From NCBI GenBank assembly GCA_023257915.1, contig JALRBB010000313.1, positions 1 to 16,650 of the forward strand: 16,650 nucleotides of DNA, written 5' to 3'. Source of the DNA: Quisquiliibacterium sp. GTDB taxonomy: Bacteria > Pseudomonadota > Gammaproteobacteria > Burkholderiales > Burkholderiaceae_E. The position numbers and the translations under genes are program-made. Each line of letters starts with the position of its first letter. Position 1 is the stretch's first letter. Shown piece by piece: positions 1 to 6,467 of the stretch. Under the pieces are notes generated by a model, which had not been told where the DNA came from, made no database searches, and saw nothing but the letters and a program-made list of their open reading frames with translations.

Positions 1-2
1 TG

Positions 3-1376
3 GTCTATGCCTCCGCGATCAACGGGTTTGCGCTCGAGCGCTTAGCCGATTTACCGGCGCAGGGCGCACAAGGCTCCAGCCTGTCGATGACACCGTTGTT
101 TCAGGCGATCTTGTCGCATGTTCCGGCGCGTGCCGACGATCCGGACGGACCGCTGCAGTTTCAAATCTCAGCGCTCGACTATTCCAGCTATGTCGGCAAG
201 ATCGGCATCGGACGCATCTCGCGCGGGCGGGTACGCACAGGCCAGCAGGTGCTCGTGATGTACGGCGATCCAGCCAGTTCGGGGGTAGCCACGGTCACCG
301 CGAAGGTCAATCAGGTCTTGCGTTTCAAGGGCCTGGAGCGAGTGGTCGTCGACGAGGCACAGGCCGGGGACATCATCGCGATCAACGGCATCGAAGCCTT
401 GGACATCGGTTCCACCGTCTGCGATCCGGCGCACCCGGATGCGCTCGAACCGCTGACGGTTGATGAGCCGACGATGACGATGGAGTTTCTGGTCAACACC
501 TCGCCAATGGCGGGGCGTGAGGGCAAGTTCGTCACTAGCCGGCAGATCCGAGAGCGTCTGGAACGCGAGCTCAAGGCAAACGTGGCGCTGCGCGTGGAGT
601 TCACCAGCGACTCCGATACCTTTGTCGTTTCCGGTAGAGGAGAGCTGCACCTGACGATCCTGCTCGAAAACATGCGCCGTGAAGGCTACGAACTCGCGGT
701 GTCGCGACCCAAGCCCAGGCTTCGCGTCGTTGACGGTGAGCGCCAGGAGCCCTACGAGATTCTGGCCATGGATCTGGAGGACACGCACCAGGGTTCCGTC
801 ATGGAATTGCTGGGCCGGCGCCGCGGCGAGCTGCAATTGATGGATCCGGACGGTAAGGGCAGGGTGCGACTTGAGTACCGTGTTCCGGCGCGCGGGCTGA
901 TCGGCTTTCACAATGAGTTCCTGAACCTGACTCGCGGCTCCGGCATCATGAGCCACGTCTTTGACGACTACGGCCCCTGGGCCGGCGACATCGAGGGTCG
1001 TCGCAACGGTGTGCTGATCTCACAGGACGACGGCGAGGCGGTCGCGTATGCGCTGTGGAAGCTGCAGGATCGCGGACGCATGTTTGTCTCTCCGGGCGAA
1101 CCCCTCTACGAGGGCATGATCATCGGAATCCACACCCGTGATAACGACCTTGTGGTCAATCCGGTCAAGGAAAAGAAGCTGACCAATGTGCGCGCATCGG
1201 GCAAGGACGAGGCGATTGCACTGACCCCGCCGATCCAGCTGACCCTGGAAAAGGCGGTGGAATTCATCGCCGATGATGAACTGGTCGAAATCACGCCGAA
1301 GCGAATCCGCCTGCGCAAGCGCCATTTGAAGGAGCATGAGCGCAAGCGCGCGATGCGTGAGAGCGAAGCGGCTTGA
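3..1376 (+). CDS. typA: Translational GTPase TypA/BipA, 5'-truncated by window edge
   Basis: This is the C-terminal 457 residues of TypA/BipA, a ribosome-associated GTPase of the EF-G/LepA class that acts in ribosome assembly and stress adaptation. The frame is open from base 3. The first visible residues (VYASAINGFA) match the end of the G domain, so about 150 residues carrying the P-loop and switch regions lie outside the window. An EF-G domain II-like barrel follows (LDYSSYVGKIGIGRI), then a domain III region with SGRGELHLTILLENMRREGYE. The EF-G domain V-like region begins at EPYEILAMDLED and includes VPARGLIGFHNEFLNLTRG. The basic BipA-specific C-terminus (PKRIRLRKRHLKEHERKR) is intact. 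An ATG at 87 lies inside the protein and is not the start. The family assignment is near certain; the N-terminus cannot be judged. Confidence 0.96.
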   Translation, partial: VYASAINGFALERLADLPAQGAQGSSLSMTPLFQAILSHVPARADDPDGPLQFQISALDYSSYVGKIGIGRISRGRVRTGQQVLVMYGDPASSGVATVTAKVNQVLRFKGLERVVVDEAQAGDIIAINGIEALDIGSTVCDPAHPDALEPLTVDEPTMTMEFLVNTSPMAGREGKFVTSRQIRERLERELKANVALRVEFTSDSDTFVVSGRGELHLTILLENMRREGYELAVSRPKPRLRVVDGERQEPYEILAMDLEDTHQGSVMELLGRRRGELQLMDPDGKGRVRLEYRVPARGLIGFHNEFLNLTRGSGIMSHVFDDYGPWAGDIEGRRNGVLISQDDGEAVAYALWKLQDRGRMFVSPGEPLYEGMIIGIHTRDNDLVVNPVKEKKLTNVRASGKDEAIALTPPIQLTLEKAVEFIADDELVEITPKRIRLRKRHLKEHERKRAMRESEAA

Positions 1377-1448
1377 GGCTAAAAAGGTTCGGCCGAGATT
1401 CTCTCCGGGGTGGGAGCAAGACGCCGCGGGCTTACGCGAAACTTGCGA

Positions 1449-1535
1449 TTGATCAGAAAAACAACAAAGCCGTGTAGTTCGACTGAATTTTTGACTCAGC
1501 CCTATTGGAGATTGGGGCAATCCGAGTCATATTTT
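1449..1535 (+). promoter_or_regulatory. Candidate promoter/leader of the SWIB-domain gene
   Basis: The 244 bases between typA and the SWIB gene are noticeably more AT-rich than the surrounding coding DNA. Two weak sigma70-like pairs can be seen: TTGATC (1449-1454) with an 18-base spacer to TGTAGT (1473-1478), and TTGGAG (1505-1510) with a 17-base spacer to CATATT (1528-1533). The second pair lies within nested inverted repeats, TGACTC (1492-1497) with GAGTCA (1524-1529) and GATTG (1510-1514) with CAATC (1518-1522). Neither pair is close to consensus. I see no convincing terminator for typA here, so read-through from typA is also possible. Confidence 0.25.
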
Positions 1536-1620
1536 GCGGATGCGCAATGCGTTGTATCTGCATCGTGCGCACTATCGGTCGTTGAATCTGAGACCCCAAT
1601 CTTGTGATGGAGGAATGAGC

Positions 1621-2016
1621 ATGGCAACTGCCAAAGCCGCCGCAAAGAAACCGGCCGCGAAACCCGCAGCCAAAAAGCCGGCGGCCAAAAAGCCGGCGGC
1701 CAAGAAGCCTGCAGCCAAGAAAGCCGCACCGGCCAAAAAACCCGCAGCCAAGAAGCCGGCAGCCAAGCGGGCTCCGAACCCCGCCTTCATGAAGGCACTG
1801 ACCCCCAGCGCGGCACTCGCCGCTGTGGTCGGCAGCAAGGCGCTGCCTCGTACCGAGGTGGTCAAGAAGATGTGGGAATACATCAAGAAGAACAAGTTGC
1901 AGGATGCGGTCAACAAGCGCGTGATCAACGCGGACGCCAAGCTCAAGGAAGTTTTCGGCAAGGCAAAGACCGACATGTTTGAGATGCAAAAGCTGATCGC
2001 CAAGCATCTGAGCTGA
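1621..2016 (+). CDS. SWIB/MDM2-domain protein with histone-H1-like lysine-rich tail
   Basis: This 131-residue basic protein is predicted to bind DNA or nucleoid. Residues 9-50 are repeats of Ala-Lys-Lys-Pro-Ala, a disordered tail like eukaryotic H1 or bacterial H1-like proteins. Residues about 52-131 form a SWIB/MDM2 fold (FMKALTPSAALAAVVGSKAL, then VVKKMWEYIKKNKLQD and the C-terminal helix MFEMQKLIAKHLS). The start at 1621 is chosen because GGAGG at 1609-1613 is 7 bases upstream; the in-frame ATG at 1615 is only 1 base from that site. The gene is monocistronic, with its own leader and a strong terminator. Such fusions are known in Chlamydia and many Burkholderiales, but the exact role (chromosome compaction or topoisomerase partner) is unproven. 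The domain call is firm; the function is inferred. Confidence 0.93.
   Translation: MATAKAAAKKPAAKPAAKKPAAKKPAAKKPAAKKAAPAKKPAAKKPAAKRAPNPAFMKALTPSAALAAVVGSKALPRTEVVKKMWEYIKKNKLQDAVNKRVINADAKLKEVFGKAKTDMFEMQKLIAKHLS
1645..1770 (+). repeat. 15-bp coding repeats for the AKKPA tail
   Basis: Tandem 15-base units encode Ala-Lys-Lys-Pro-Ala in the N-terminal tail of the SWIB protein. Two adjacent copies are identical at the DNA level (gccaaaaagccggcg); others differ at third positions (aag/aaa, cct/ccg/ccc). One unit carries an extra Ala-Pro. The unit is a multiple of three, so gain or loss of copies would keep the frame. Confidence 0.85.
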
Positions 2017-2024
2017 TCGGAGCG

Positions 2025-2049
2025 TTGACGCGGCGGCGAGCCGCGTCGA
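2025..2049 (+). other. Strong hairpin between SWIB stop and terminator
   Basis: TTGACGCGGC pairs with GCCGCGTCGA around a 5-base loop (GGCGA), giving a 10-bp stem with one G-U pair. It starts 8 bases after the stop codon and 6 bases before the terminator stem. It has no U-tract, so it is not a terminator itself; it may protect the 3' end of the mRNA. Confidence 0.6.
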
Positions 2050-2055
2050 GATCGC

Positions 2056-2083
2056 AACGGCCGCCATGTGCGGCCGTTTTTTT
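2056..2083 (+). terminator. Intrinsic terminator of the SWIB gene
   Basis: AACGGCCGC (2056-2064) pairs with GTGGCCGTT-type sequence GCGGCCGTT (2070-2078) as a 9-bp stem with loop CATGT (2065-2069). A run of seven T at 2077-2083 follows. It acts on plus-strand transcripts only. It ends 3 bases before the stop codon of the convergent lysR gene and so separates the two. Confidence 0.9.
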
Positions 2084-2085
2084 GT

Positions 2086-3000
2086 TCAGTTGCCGGAGAT
2101 TTGCCAGTAGGCAGGGTTTGCGTAGGTGTTCTTCAGATGATCGATGAACATCCGAACCCGTAGCGGCAGGTGCCGGCGTTGTGCGAATACCGCGTAGATT
2201 GCATTGTCTGGCGCGGAAAACGCATCGAGCACCGTGACCAGTCTGCCGGTCGACAGGTCGTCGCGCACCTCCCACATCGAGCGCCATGCAAGGCCGCGGC
2301 CGTCGAGTGACCAGTCGTGCAGCACCGCGCCGTCGTTGCACTCCATGTTGCCGTTGACACGAACCGGCGTCGGCTGCCCTTCGATCGTAAACAACCAGCC
2401 GCGAGCCTGGTTGCCGTAATTGCCGAAGGTCAGGCAATTGTGCTTGGCCAGATCGTCCGGATGCTGGGGAGTGCCGCGTGCGGCGAGGTAGCTCGGGCTG
2501 GCAACGACGACCCGCTGGTTGGCCGCCAGCTTGACGCCCACCAGGTTGGAATCGTCGAGCTGACCGATCCGGATCGCAACGTCGATGCCCTCATTGACGA
2601 TATCGGCCAGGCGGTCCGAGAGATCCAGAGAGATCGTCACGTCACGGTTCGCGTCGAGAAATCCGGGCAAAAGCGGCGCCACATGTCTGCGCCCGAAGCC
2701 GGCCGGGGCCGAGACCCGCACATGGCCACTGGCCTTGACGCCGCCCAGCGAGACCGAGGCTTCGGCATTGTGAAACTCGTTCAGGATGCGCTGACAATCC
2801 TCGAGAAACGCGCTGCCTTCAAAGGTCAGCGAAATCCGGCGCGTGGTGCGCACCAGTAGCTTGACGCCAAGTCGGGCTTCGAGCGCATCGATGCGGCGTC
2901 CGATGATCGCGGGCGCGACTCCTTCGGCCTGGGCAACAGCCGACAGGCTGCCTTTTTGAGCAACCGCGACAAAAGTTTCGATCTGCTTGAATCGGTCCAT
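2086..3000 (-). CDS. LysR-family transcriptional regulator
   Basis: This 304-residue LysR-type regulator has a winged helix-turn-helix at residues about 1-60 (MDRFKQIETFVAVAQKGSL, then AIIGRRIDALEARLGVKLL and the wing RTTRRISLTFEG). A substrate-binding domain follows from about residue 90 (GHVRVSAPAGFGRRHVAPLL, DVAIRIGQL). The overall pattern resembles the CrgA/DmlR-like subgroup. The start at 3000 is the usual LysR N-terminus; an upstream extension to 3114 would add residues of no recognisable family character that overlap the enolase-family gene. The gene is divergent from the enolase-family gene across 95 bases, the classic arrangement for a LysR controlling its neighbour in response to a pathway intermediate. 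The ligand is unknown. Its 3' end abuts the terminator of the SWIB gene. Confidence 0.95.
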   Translation of the reverse strand: MDRFKQIETFVAVAQKGSLSAVAQAEGVAPAIIGRRIDALEARLGVKLLVRTTRRISLTFEGSAFLEDCQRILNEFHNAEASVSLGGVKASGHVRVSAPAGFGRRHVAPLLPGFLDANRDVTISLDLSDRLADIVNEGIDVAIRIGQLDDSNLVGVKLAANQRVVVASPSYLAARGTPQHPDDLAKHNCLTFGNYGNQARGWLFTIEGQPTPVRVNGNMECNDGAVLHDWSLDGRGLAWRSMWEVRDDLSTGRLVTVLDAFSAPDNAIYAVFAQRRHLPLRVRMFIDHLKNTYANPAYWQISGN

Positions 3001-3095
3001 CAAGTGAGATTGTTCCAAAAAACCCGGGCTTGGGGAGCCTGTCAAGCTGCGGTACGTGCAATCATCGGAATGCAGGCAATCCAAGGGGAGCGACG
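3001..3095. promoter_or_regulatory. Divergent regulatory region between lysR and the oxidation operon
   Basis: These 95 bases should hold both promoters and the LysR operator. An inverted repeat GCTTG (3028-3032), 10 bases, CAAGC (3043-3047) is visible. CCAA (3015-3018), 11 bases, TTGG (3030-3033) overlaps it. The repeats are palindromic like LysR boxes but do not give an exact T-N11-A match. A weak plus-strand promoter TTGGGG (3030-3035), 17 bases, TACGTG (3053-3058) would overlap the right-hand repeat. The downstream gene has a good ribosome site, AGGGGAG at 3084-3090. The region is functionally important by position; the individual boxes are uncertain. Confidence 0.4.
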
Positions 3096-4313
3096 ATGGC
3101 CGTGAAATCCGCAATCAGGGAGCTGAAAACGCTGTCGTGCAGCGCAGGCTGGCGTAACTATTATTTCGTCAAGCTGACCACCGAAGACGGTGTGGTCGGC
3201 TGGAGCGAGTTCGACGAAGGATTCGGCTCGCCCGGCGTGGGTGCGGTGATCCGCGAGCTGGCGCCGCGGGTGATCGGGCAATCGGTGATGCAGCATGAGC
3301 GAATCCGGGAGGAGCTTTTTTGCCTGACGCGTCCCGGCTCCGGGGGCGTGGTGGGGCAGGCACTGGGCGCCATCGAAAACGCGTTGCTCGATGCCAAGGC
3401 CAAGACTCTGGGTGTTCCCTGCTACGAGTTGCTCGGCGGAAAGATCCGCGACCGGCTGCGAGTTTACTGGTCGCACTGCGTGACCTGGCGAGCTGGTCGT
3501 GTGCCGCACTATCAGCCAGTCATCACTGACGCGGACGGCGTGCGTCAGATCGCACGTGAGGTCCGCGACAAGGGCTTCACGGCGCTCAAGACCAATATCT
3601 GGCGCTACGAGGACGGCAAGATCCTGGGCTGGGCACCGGGCTTCGGAAAGCCGTTCGCACCGGAGCTTAACGTCGATCGCAAGGTGCTCAAGGGCTTGCG
3701 CGAGCACCTTGAGATCATGCGCGAGGCGGCGGGCCCCGATGTCGATATTTTGCTCGACCTGAACTTCAACGCGAAGACCGAAGGTTATCTGAAGATCCTG
3801 CGCGAGATCGCGGACCTGGACATGTTCTGGATCGAGATCGATACGCTGAGCCCGCAGGCACTGGCTTTCCTGCGCTCGCAAAGTACGCATCCGATCTCCT
3901 CGTGCGAGACCTTGATCGGCGTTCAGCAGTTCCTGCCATTTTTGCGCGATCAGGCGGTCGATGTCGCGATCGTCGATACCCCCTGGAACGGTGTCTGGCA
4001 GTCCATGAAGATCGCCGCCGCCGCACAGGCACACGAAGTCAATGTCGCCTGCCACAACTTTTATGGCCACCTGTGCACGATGATGAATGCGCACTTTTGC
4101 GCAGCGGTGCCGAACCTGCGAATCATGGAGGTCGACATCGACCGGATCGCCTGGGACCATGAGTTGTTCACGCATGTGCCGCACTACGAAGACGGGCACC
4201 TGGTGATGCCGGATCGCCCGGGTTGGGGCACCGAGCCGATCGAAGAGGTCTTGCTGCGCTACCCGCCGATCTCCGCGCACGGACTGGTCGGCGGCCAGCG
4301 TACGCAGACCTGA
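3096..4313 (+). CDS. Enolase-superfamily (mandelate racemase/muconate lactonizing) enzyme, probable acid-sugar dehydratase
   Basis: This 405-residue protein has an N-terminal capping domain followed by a (beta/alpha)7-beta barrel. Enzymes of this superfamily abstract a proton alpha to a carboxylate using Mg2+. The three metal ligands are visible as D221 (LLDLNFN), E247 (FWIEID) and E271 (SSCETL); D221-E247 have the 26-residue spacing of mandelate racemase. An Asp-His dyad fits D294 (AIVDTPW) and H320 (ACHNFYGH). K165 sits where mandelate racemase has the first lysine of its K-x-K motif, but the second is N167. The start at 3096 follows AGGGGAG by 5 bases. It is the first gene of a plus-strand trio, 10 bases before the GMC gene. 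Dehydration of an aldonic or aldaric acid, or racemisation of a hydroxy acid, is inferred; the substrate is unknown. Confidence 0.9.
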   Translation: MAVKSAIRELKTLSCSAGWRNYYFVKLTTEDGVVGWSEFDEGFGSPGVGAVIRELAPRVIGQSVMQHERIREELFCLTRPGSGGVVGQALGAIENALLDAKAKTLGVPCYELLGGKIRDRLRVYWSHCVTWRAGRVPHYQPVITDADGVRQIAREVRDKGFTALKTNIWRYEDGKILGWAPGFGKPFAPELNVDRKVLKGLREHLEIMREAAGPDVDILLDLNFNAKTEGYLKILREIADLDMFWIEIDTLSPQALAFLRSQSTHPISSCETLIGVQQFLPFLRDQAVDVAIVDTPWNGVWQSMKIAAAAQAHEVNVACHNFYGHLCTMMNAHFCAAVPNLRIMEVDIDRIAWDHELFTHVPHYEDGHLVMPDRPGWGTEPIEEVLLRYPPISAHGLVGGQRTQT

Positions 4314-4323
4314 GCGTGACTCG

Positions 4324-5922
4324 ATGAACGATCCGGTTGATGTGTTGATCATCGGTGCCGGTGCATCGGGAGCTGCGGTTGCCTGGAGCCTGGCCGAGAC
4401 CCGGATGCGCATCCTGTGTCTGGAGCAGGGCGACTGGGTTAAGTCGACCGACTTTCCGAGCAACGGCCGCGACTGGGAGACGCGACAGTTCGCAGACTTC
4501 CACATCAATCCGAACCGTCGCGGCAATGCAGCCGACTATCCGATCAACGAAGAGGCCTCGCCGATCAAGGTGGCCAACTTCAATGGCGTCGGTGGCGGCA
4601 CCATCCTGTACGCAGGCCACTTCCCGCGGATGCATCCGTCCGATTTTCGCGTTCGAACTCTGGACGCAGTCGCGCAGGACTGGCCGATCGACTACCAGGC
4701 TCTGTCTCCATACTTCGATCTGAACGACCGGATGATGGGCATCTCCAGCCTGGCCGGCGATCCGGCTTATCCGCCCAAGCCCTCGGTGATGCCGCCCTTG
4801 CCACTGGGAAAATCCGGGCAGATGTGGGCGCGTGCGATGAATTCGCTCGGCTGGCACTGGTGGCCCGCTGACAGCGCGATGGCAACCCAGGACTATGCCG
4901 GGCGAGCGAAATGCGTGAACCTCGGCCACTGCATCGCCGGCTGCGCACAGGGGGCCAAGGCGAGCACCGACCTCACCTACTGGCCCGAAGCGATTCGGCA
5001 GCGTGTCGAGTTGCGCACCCGCTGCCGGGTGCGCGAGATCACGACCAACGAACACGGCATGGCCAGTGGAGCGATCTACTATGACGCCGACGGCATCGAG
5101 CGCTTTCAGCCTGCAGAGGTGGTCATTCTGGCCTGTAATGGCATCGGCACACCTCGCATCCTGCTGAACTCCGCGTCGTCACGCCATCCGCACGGCTTGT
5201 CGAACTCCAGCGGGCTGGTCGGAAAGAACCTGATGTTCCATCCGTATGCATCGATCCAGGGTGTTTTTGATCAAAAAGTCGACGGCTACCGGGGGCCGCA
5301 CATCTGCGTATGGAGCCAGCAGTTCTACGAGACGGACCCAGCGCGCGGCTTCGTGCGTGGTTATACCTATCAGTTCGGACGAGGACGTGGTCCGGTACTG
5401 ACCGCAATGAGCGGCATCGCCACCGGCCTGATTCCCTGGGGACAGGGACACCATGAGGCCTACCGACGGCTGTTCGAGCACAGCGCCGGCATGCTTGCGA
5501 TCTGCGAGGACCTGCCCGAGGAGCACAACTGCGTCACGCTCGATCCGGATCTGACTGATGCCGATGGCATTCCGGCGCCGCGCATCCAGTACACGCTTGG
5601 CGACAACAGTCGCAGGATGCTCGATCATGCGGTTGCCCGCGGTCGCGAGATTCTGGCGGCGGCCGGAGCGCGCGAGGTCTACGTCGAGTCACCGATGGCG
5701 ATGGCTGGCTGGCATCTGCTCGGCACCGCGCGCATGGGAACCGATCCGGCAACCTCGGTGGTCAATGAGTGGGGCCGCAGCCATGAGGTGAAGAACCTGT
5801 TCATCGTCGATGGCAGCATTTTCGTGACCTCCGGCGGCGTTAATCCGACCGCGACCATCCAGGCGCTGGCGCTGTATATCGCCGACAACATCAAGCGTCG
5901 GCTGGCCAATCTGTTCGACTGA
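4324..5922 (+). CDS. GMC-family FAD-dependent oxidoreductase (gluconate/sugar dehydrogenase alpha-like)
   Basis: This 532-residue flavoprotein is predicted to oxidise an alcohol group of a sugar or sugar acid. The FAD dinucleotide motif is G11-x-G13-x-x-G16 (VLIIGAGASGAAVAW), with E34 positioned to bind the FAD ribose. A GMC signature follows around residue 90 (GVGGGTILYAGH). The C-terminus carries the catalytic pair H464 (GWHLLGTARMG) and N507 (SGGVNPTATIQ), 43 residues apart as in pyranose and choline oxidases. C197, C203 and C207 (C-x5-C-x3-C, before GAKAS) resemble the cysteine cluster that holds a 3Fe-4S centre in bacterial FAD-glucose/gluconate dehydrogenase alpha subunits. No signal peptide is visible. 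The start at 4324 lies 10 bases after the enolase-family stop with only a weak ribosome site, so coupling is likely. Confidence 0.93.
   Translation: MNDPVDVLIIGAGASGAAVAWSLAETRMRILCLEQGDWVKSTDFPSNGRDWETRQFADFHINPNRRGNAADYPINEEASPIKVANFNGVGGGTILYAGHFPRMHPSDFRVRTLDAVAQDWPIDYQALSPYFDLNDRMMGISSLAGDPAYPPKPSVMPPLPLGKSGQMWARAMNSLGWHWWPADSAMATQDYAGRAKCVNLGHCIAGCAQGAKASTDLTYWPEAIRQRVELRTRCRVREITTNEHGMASGAIYYDADGIERFQPAEVVILACNGIGTPRILLNSASSRHPHGLSNSSGLVGKNLMFHPYASIQGVFDQKVDGYRGPHICVWSQQFYETDPARGFVRGYTYQFGRGRGPVLTAMSGIATGLIPWGQGHHEAYRRLFEHSAGMLAICEDLPEEHNCVTLDPDLTDADGIPAPRIQYTLGDNSRRMLDHAVARGREILAAAGAREVYVESPMAMAGWHLLGTARMGTDPATSVVNEWGRSHEVKNLFIVDGSIFVTSGGVNPTATIQALALYIADNIKRRLANLFD
5264..5277. repeat. 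14-bp perfect AT-rich palindrome inside the GMC gene
   Basis: TTTTTGATCAAAAA is a perfect palindrome with GATC at its centre, lying in GC-rich coding sequence where it encodes part of VFDQKV. Its role is unknown and it may be chance. Confidence 0.8.
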
Positions 5923-5933
5923 TCGAGGACGCC

Positions 5934-6449
5934 ATGAGCGATCGCAAGACCGTCATCGATATACGCATTCAGGCCGGTGCCAGCGCAGCTGCGGATGCCG
6001 GGCTGACGAACAGCTTGTCACGCACGCTGGCCTGCATTGTCGGGATGATCATTCCAGCCAGCCAGACGGCTCAGTTACCGGGAGCCGACGATCCCCACAT
6101 TCTGGGCGACATTGCCAGGTCCTTGGGGCGTGATCGCGATCGGGTGCTGCAGGCCTTGGCCTGCCTCGAGGCGATGGCTGGCGAGCAGCAGCCAGGGGGT
6201 TTGTTCGACGAATTGCCAAGCGAGGTGCGTGACGCGGTCGTCATGCGGTTTCGCGAGGCCCAGCCGGCTTTGGCGACTGTGCTGGCTGACGTAACGGTTC
6301 GTTGCTACTACCGGGATGACCGTGTGATGCGTGCGATCGGCATGCAGCCTCGCGCACCGTTTCCGGAAGGGTTCGCGCTGGAGCAGGGCGACTGGTCCCT
6401 GCTCGATCCGGTGCGCGCGCGCGGGCCGATCTGGCGCGATCCGGGCTGA
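5934..6449 (+). CDS. Gluconate 2-dehydrogenase subunit 3-like small protein
   Basis: This 171-residue protein resembles the gamma/subunit 3 family that partners GMC-type sugar dehydrogenases. The evidence is the segment LACIVGMIIPASQ followed by PGADDPHI near residues 33-55, a helical middle region, and YYRDDRVMRAIGMQP near residue 125, recalling the Y-x-D-x-R-V-x-x-A-I-G pattern of those subunits. In characterised complexes this subunit stabilises the flavoprotein and often carries a twin-arginine signal for both. Here the N-terminus (MSDRKTVIDIRIQAGASAAA) shows no twin-arginine motif and no hydrophobic signal. A ribosome site GAGG at 5925-5928 lies 5 bases before the ATG, and the gap to the GMC stop is 11 bases. 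It is the last gene of the trio. The family call is moderate because the sequence is divergent. Confidence 0.72.
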   Translation: MSDRKTVIDIRIQAGASAAADAGLTNSLSRTLACIVGMIIPASQTAQLPGADDPHILGDIARSLGRDRDRVLQALACLEAMAGEQQPGGLFDELPSEVRDAVVMRFREAQPALATVLADVTVRCYYRDDRVMRAIGMQPRAPFPEGFALEQGDWSLLDPVRARGPIWRDPG

Positions 6450-6467
6450 ACCGCTCGCGACCTTGGG

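Noticed and set aside
1410..1607. A 65-codon plus-strand frame in the typA/SWIB spacer.
   Set aside because: No ribosome site, no family resemblance and atypical composition; it overlaps the probable promoter region.
1453..2067. A minus-strand frame rich in Gly, Cys, Leu and Arg opposite the SWIB gene.
   Set aside because: Its low-complexity sequence is the reverse complement of the AKKPA codons and it runs through the terminator; no ribosome site supports it.
3042..4526. A 494-codon minus-strand reading frame opposite the enolase-family gene.
   Set aside because: It has no recognisable domain and lies antisense to a gene with intact catalytic residues; typical shadow frame in GC-rich DNA.
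5264..5277. The internal palindrome considered as an FNR or CRP site.
   Set aside because: Consensus half-sites need a 4-6 base centre between TTGAT/TGTGA and their complements; here the halves abut, and the site is deep inside a coding region.
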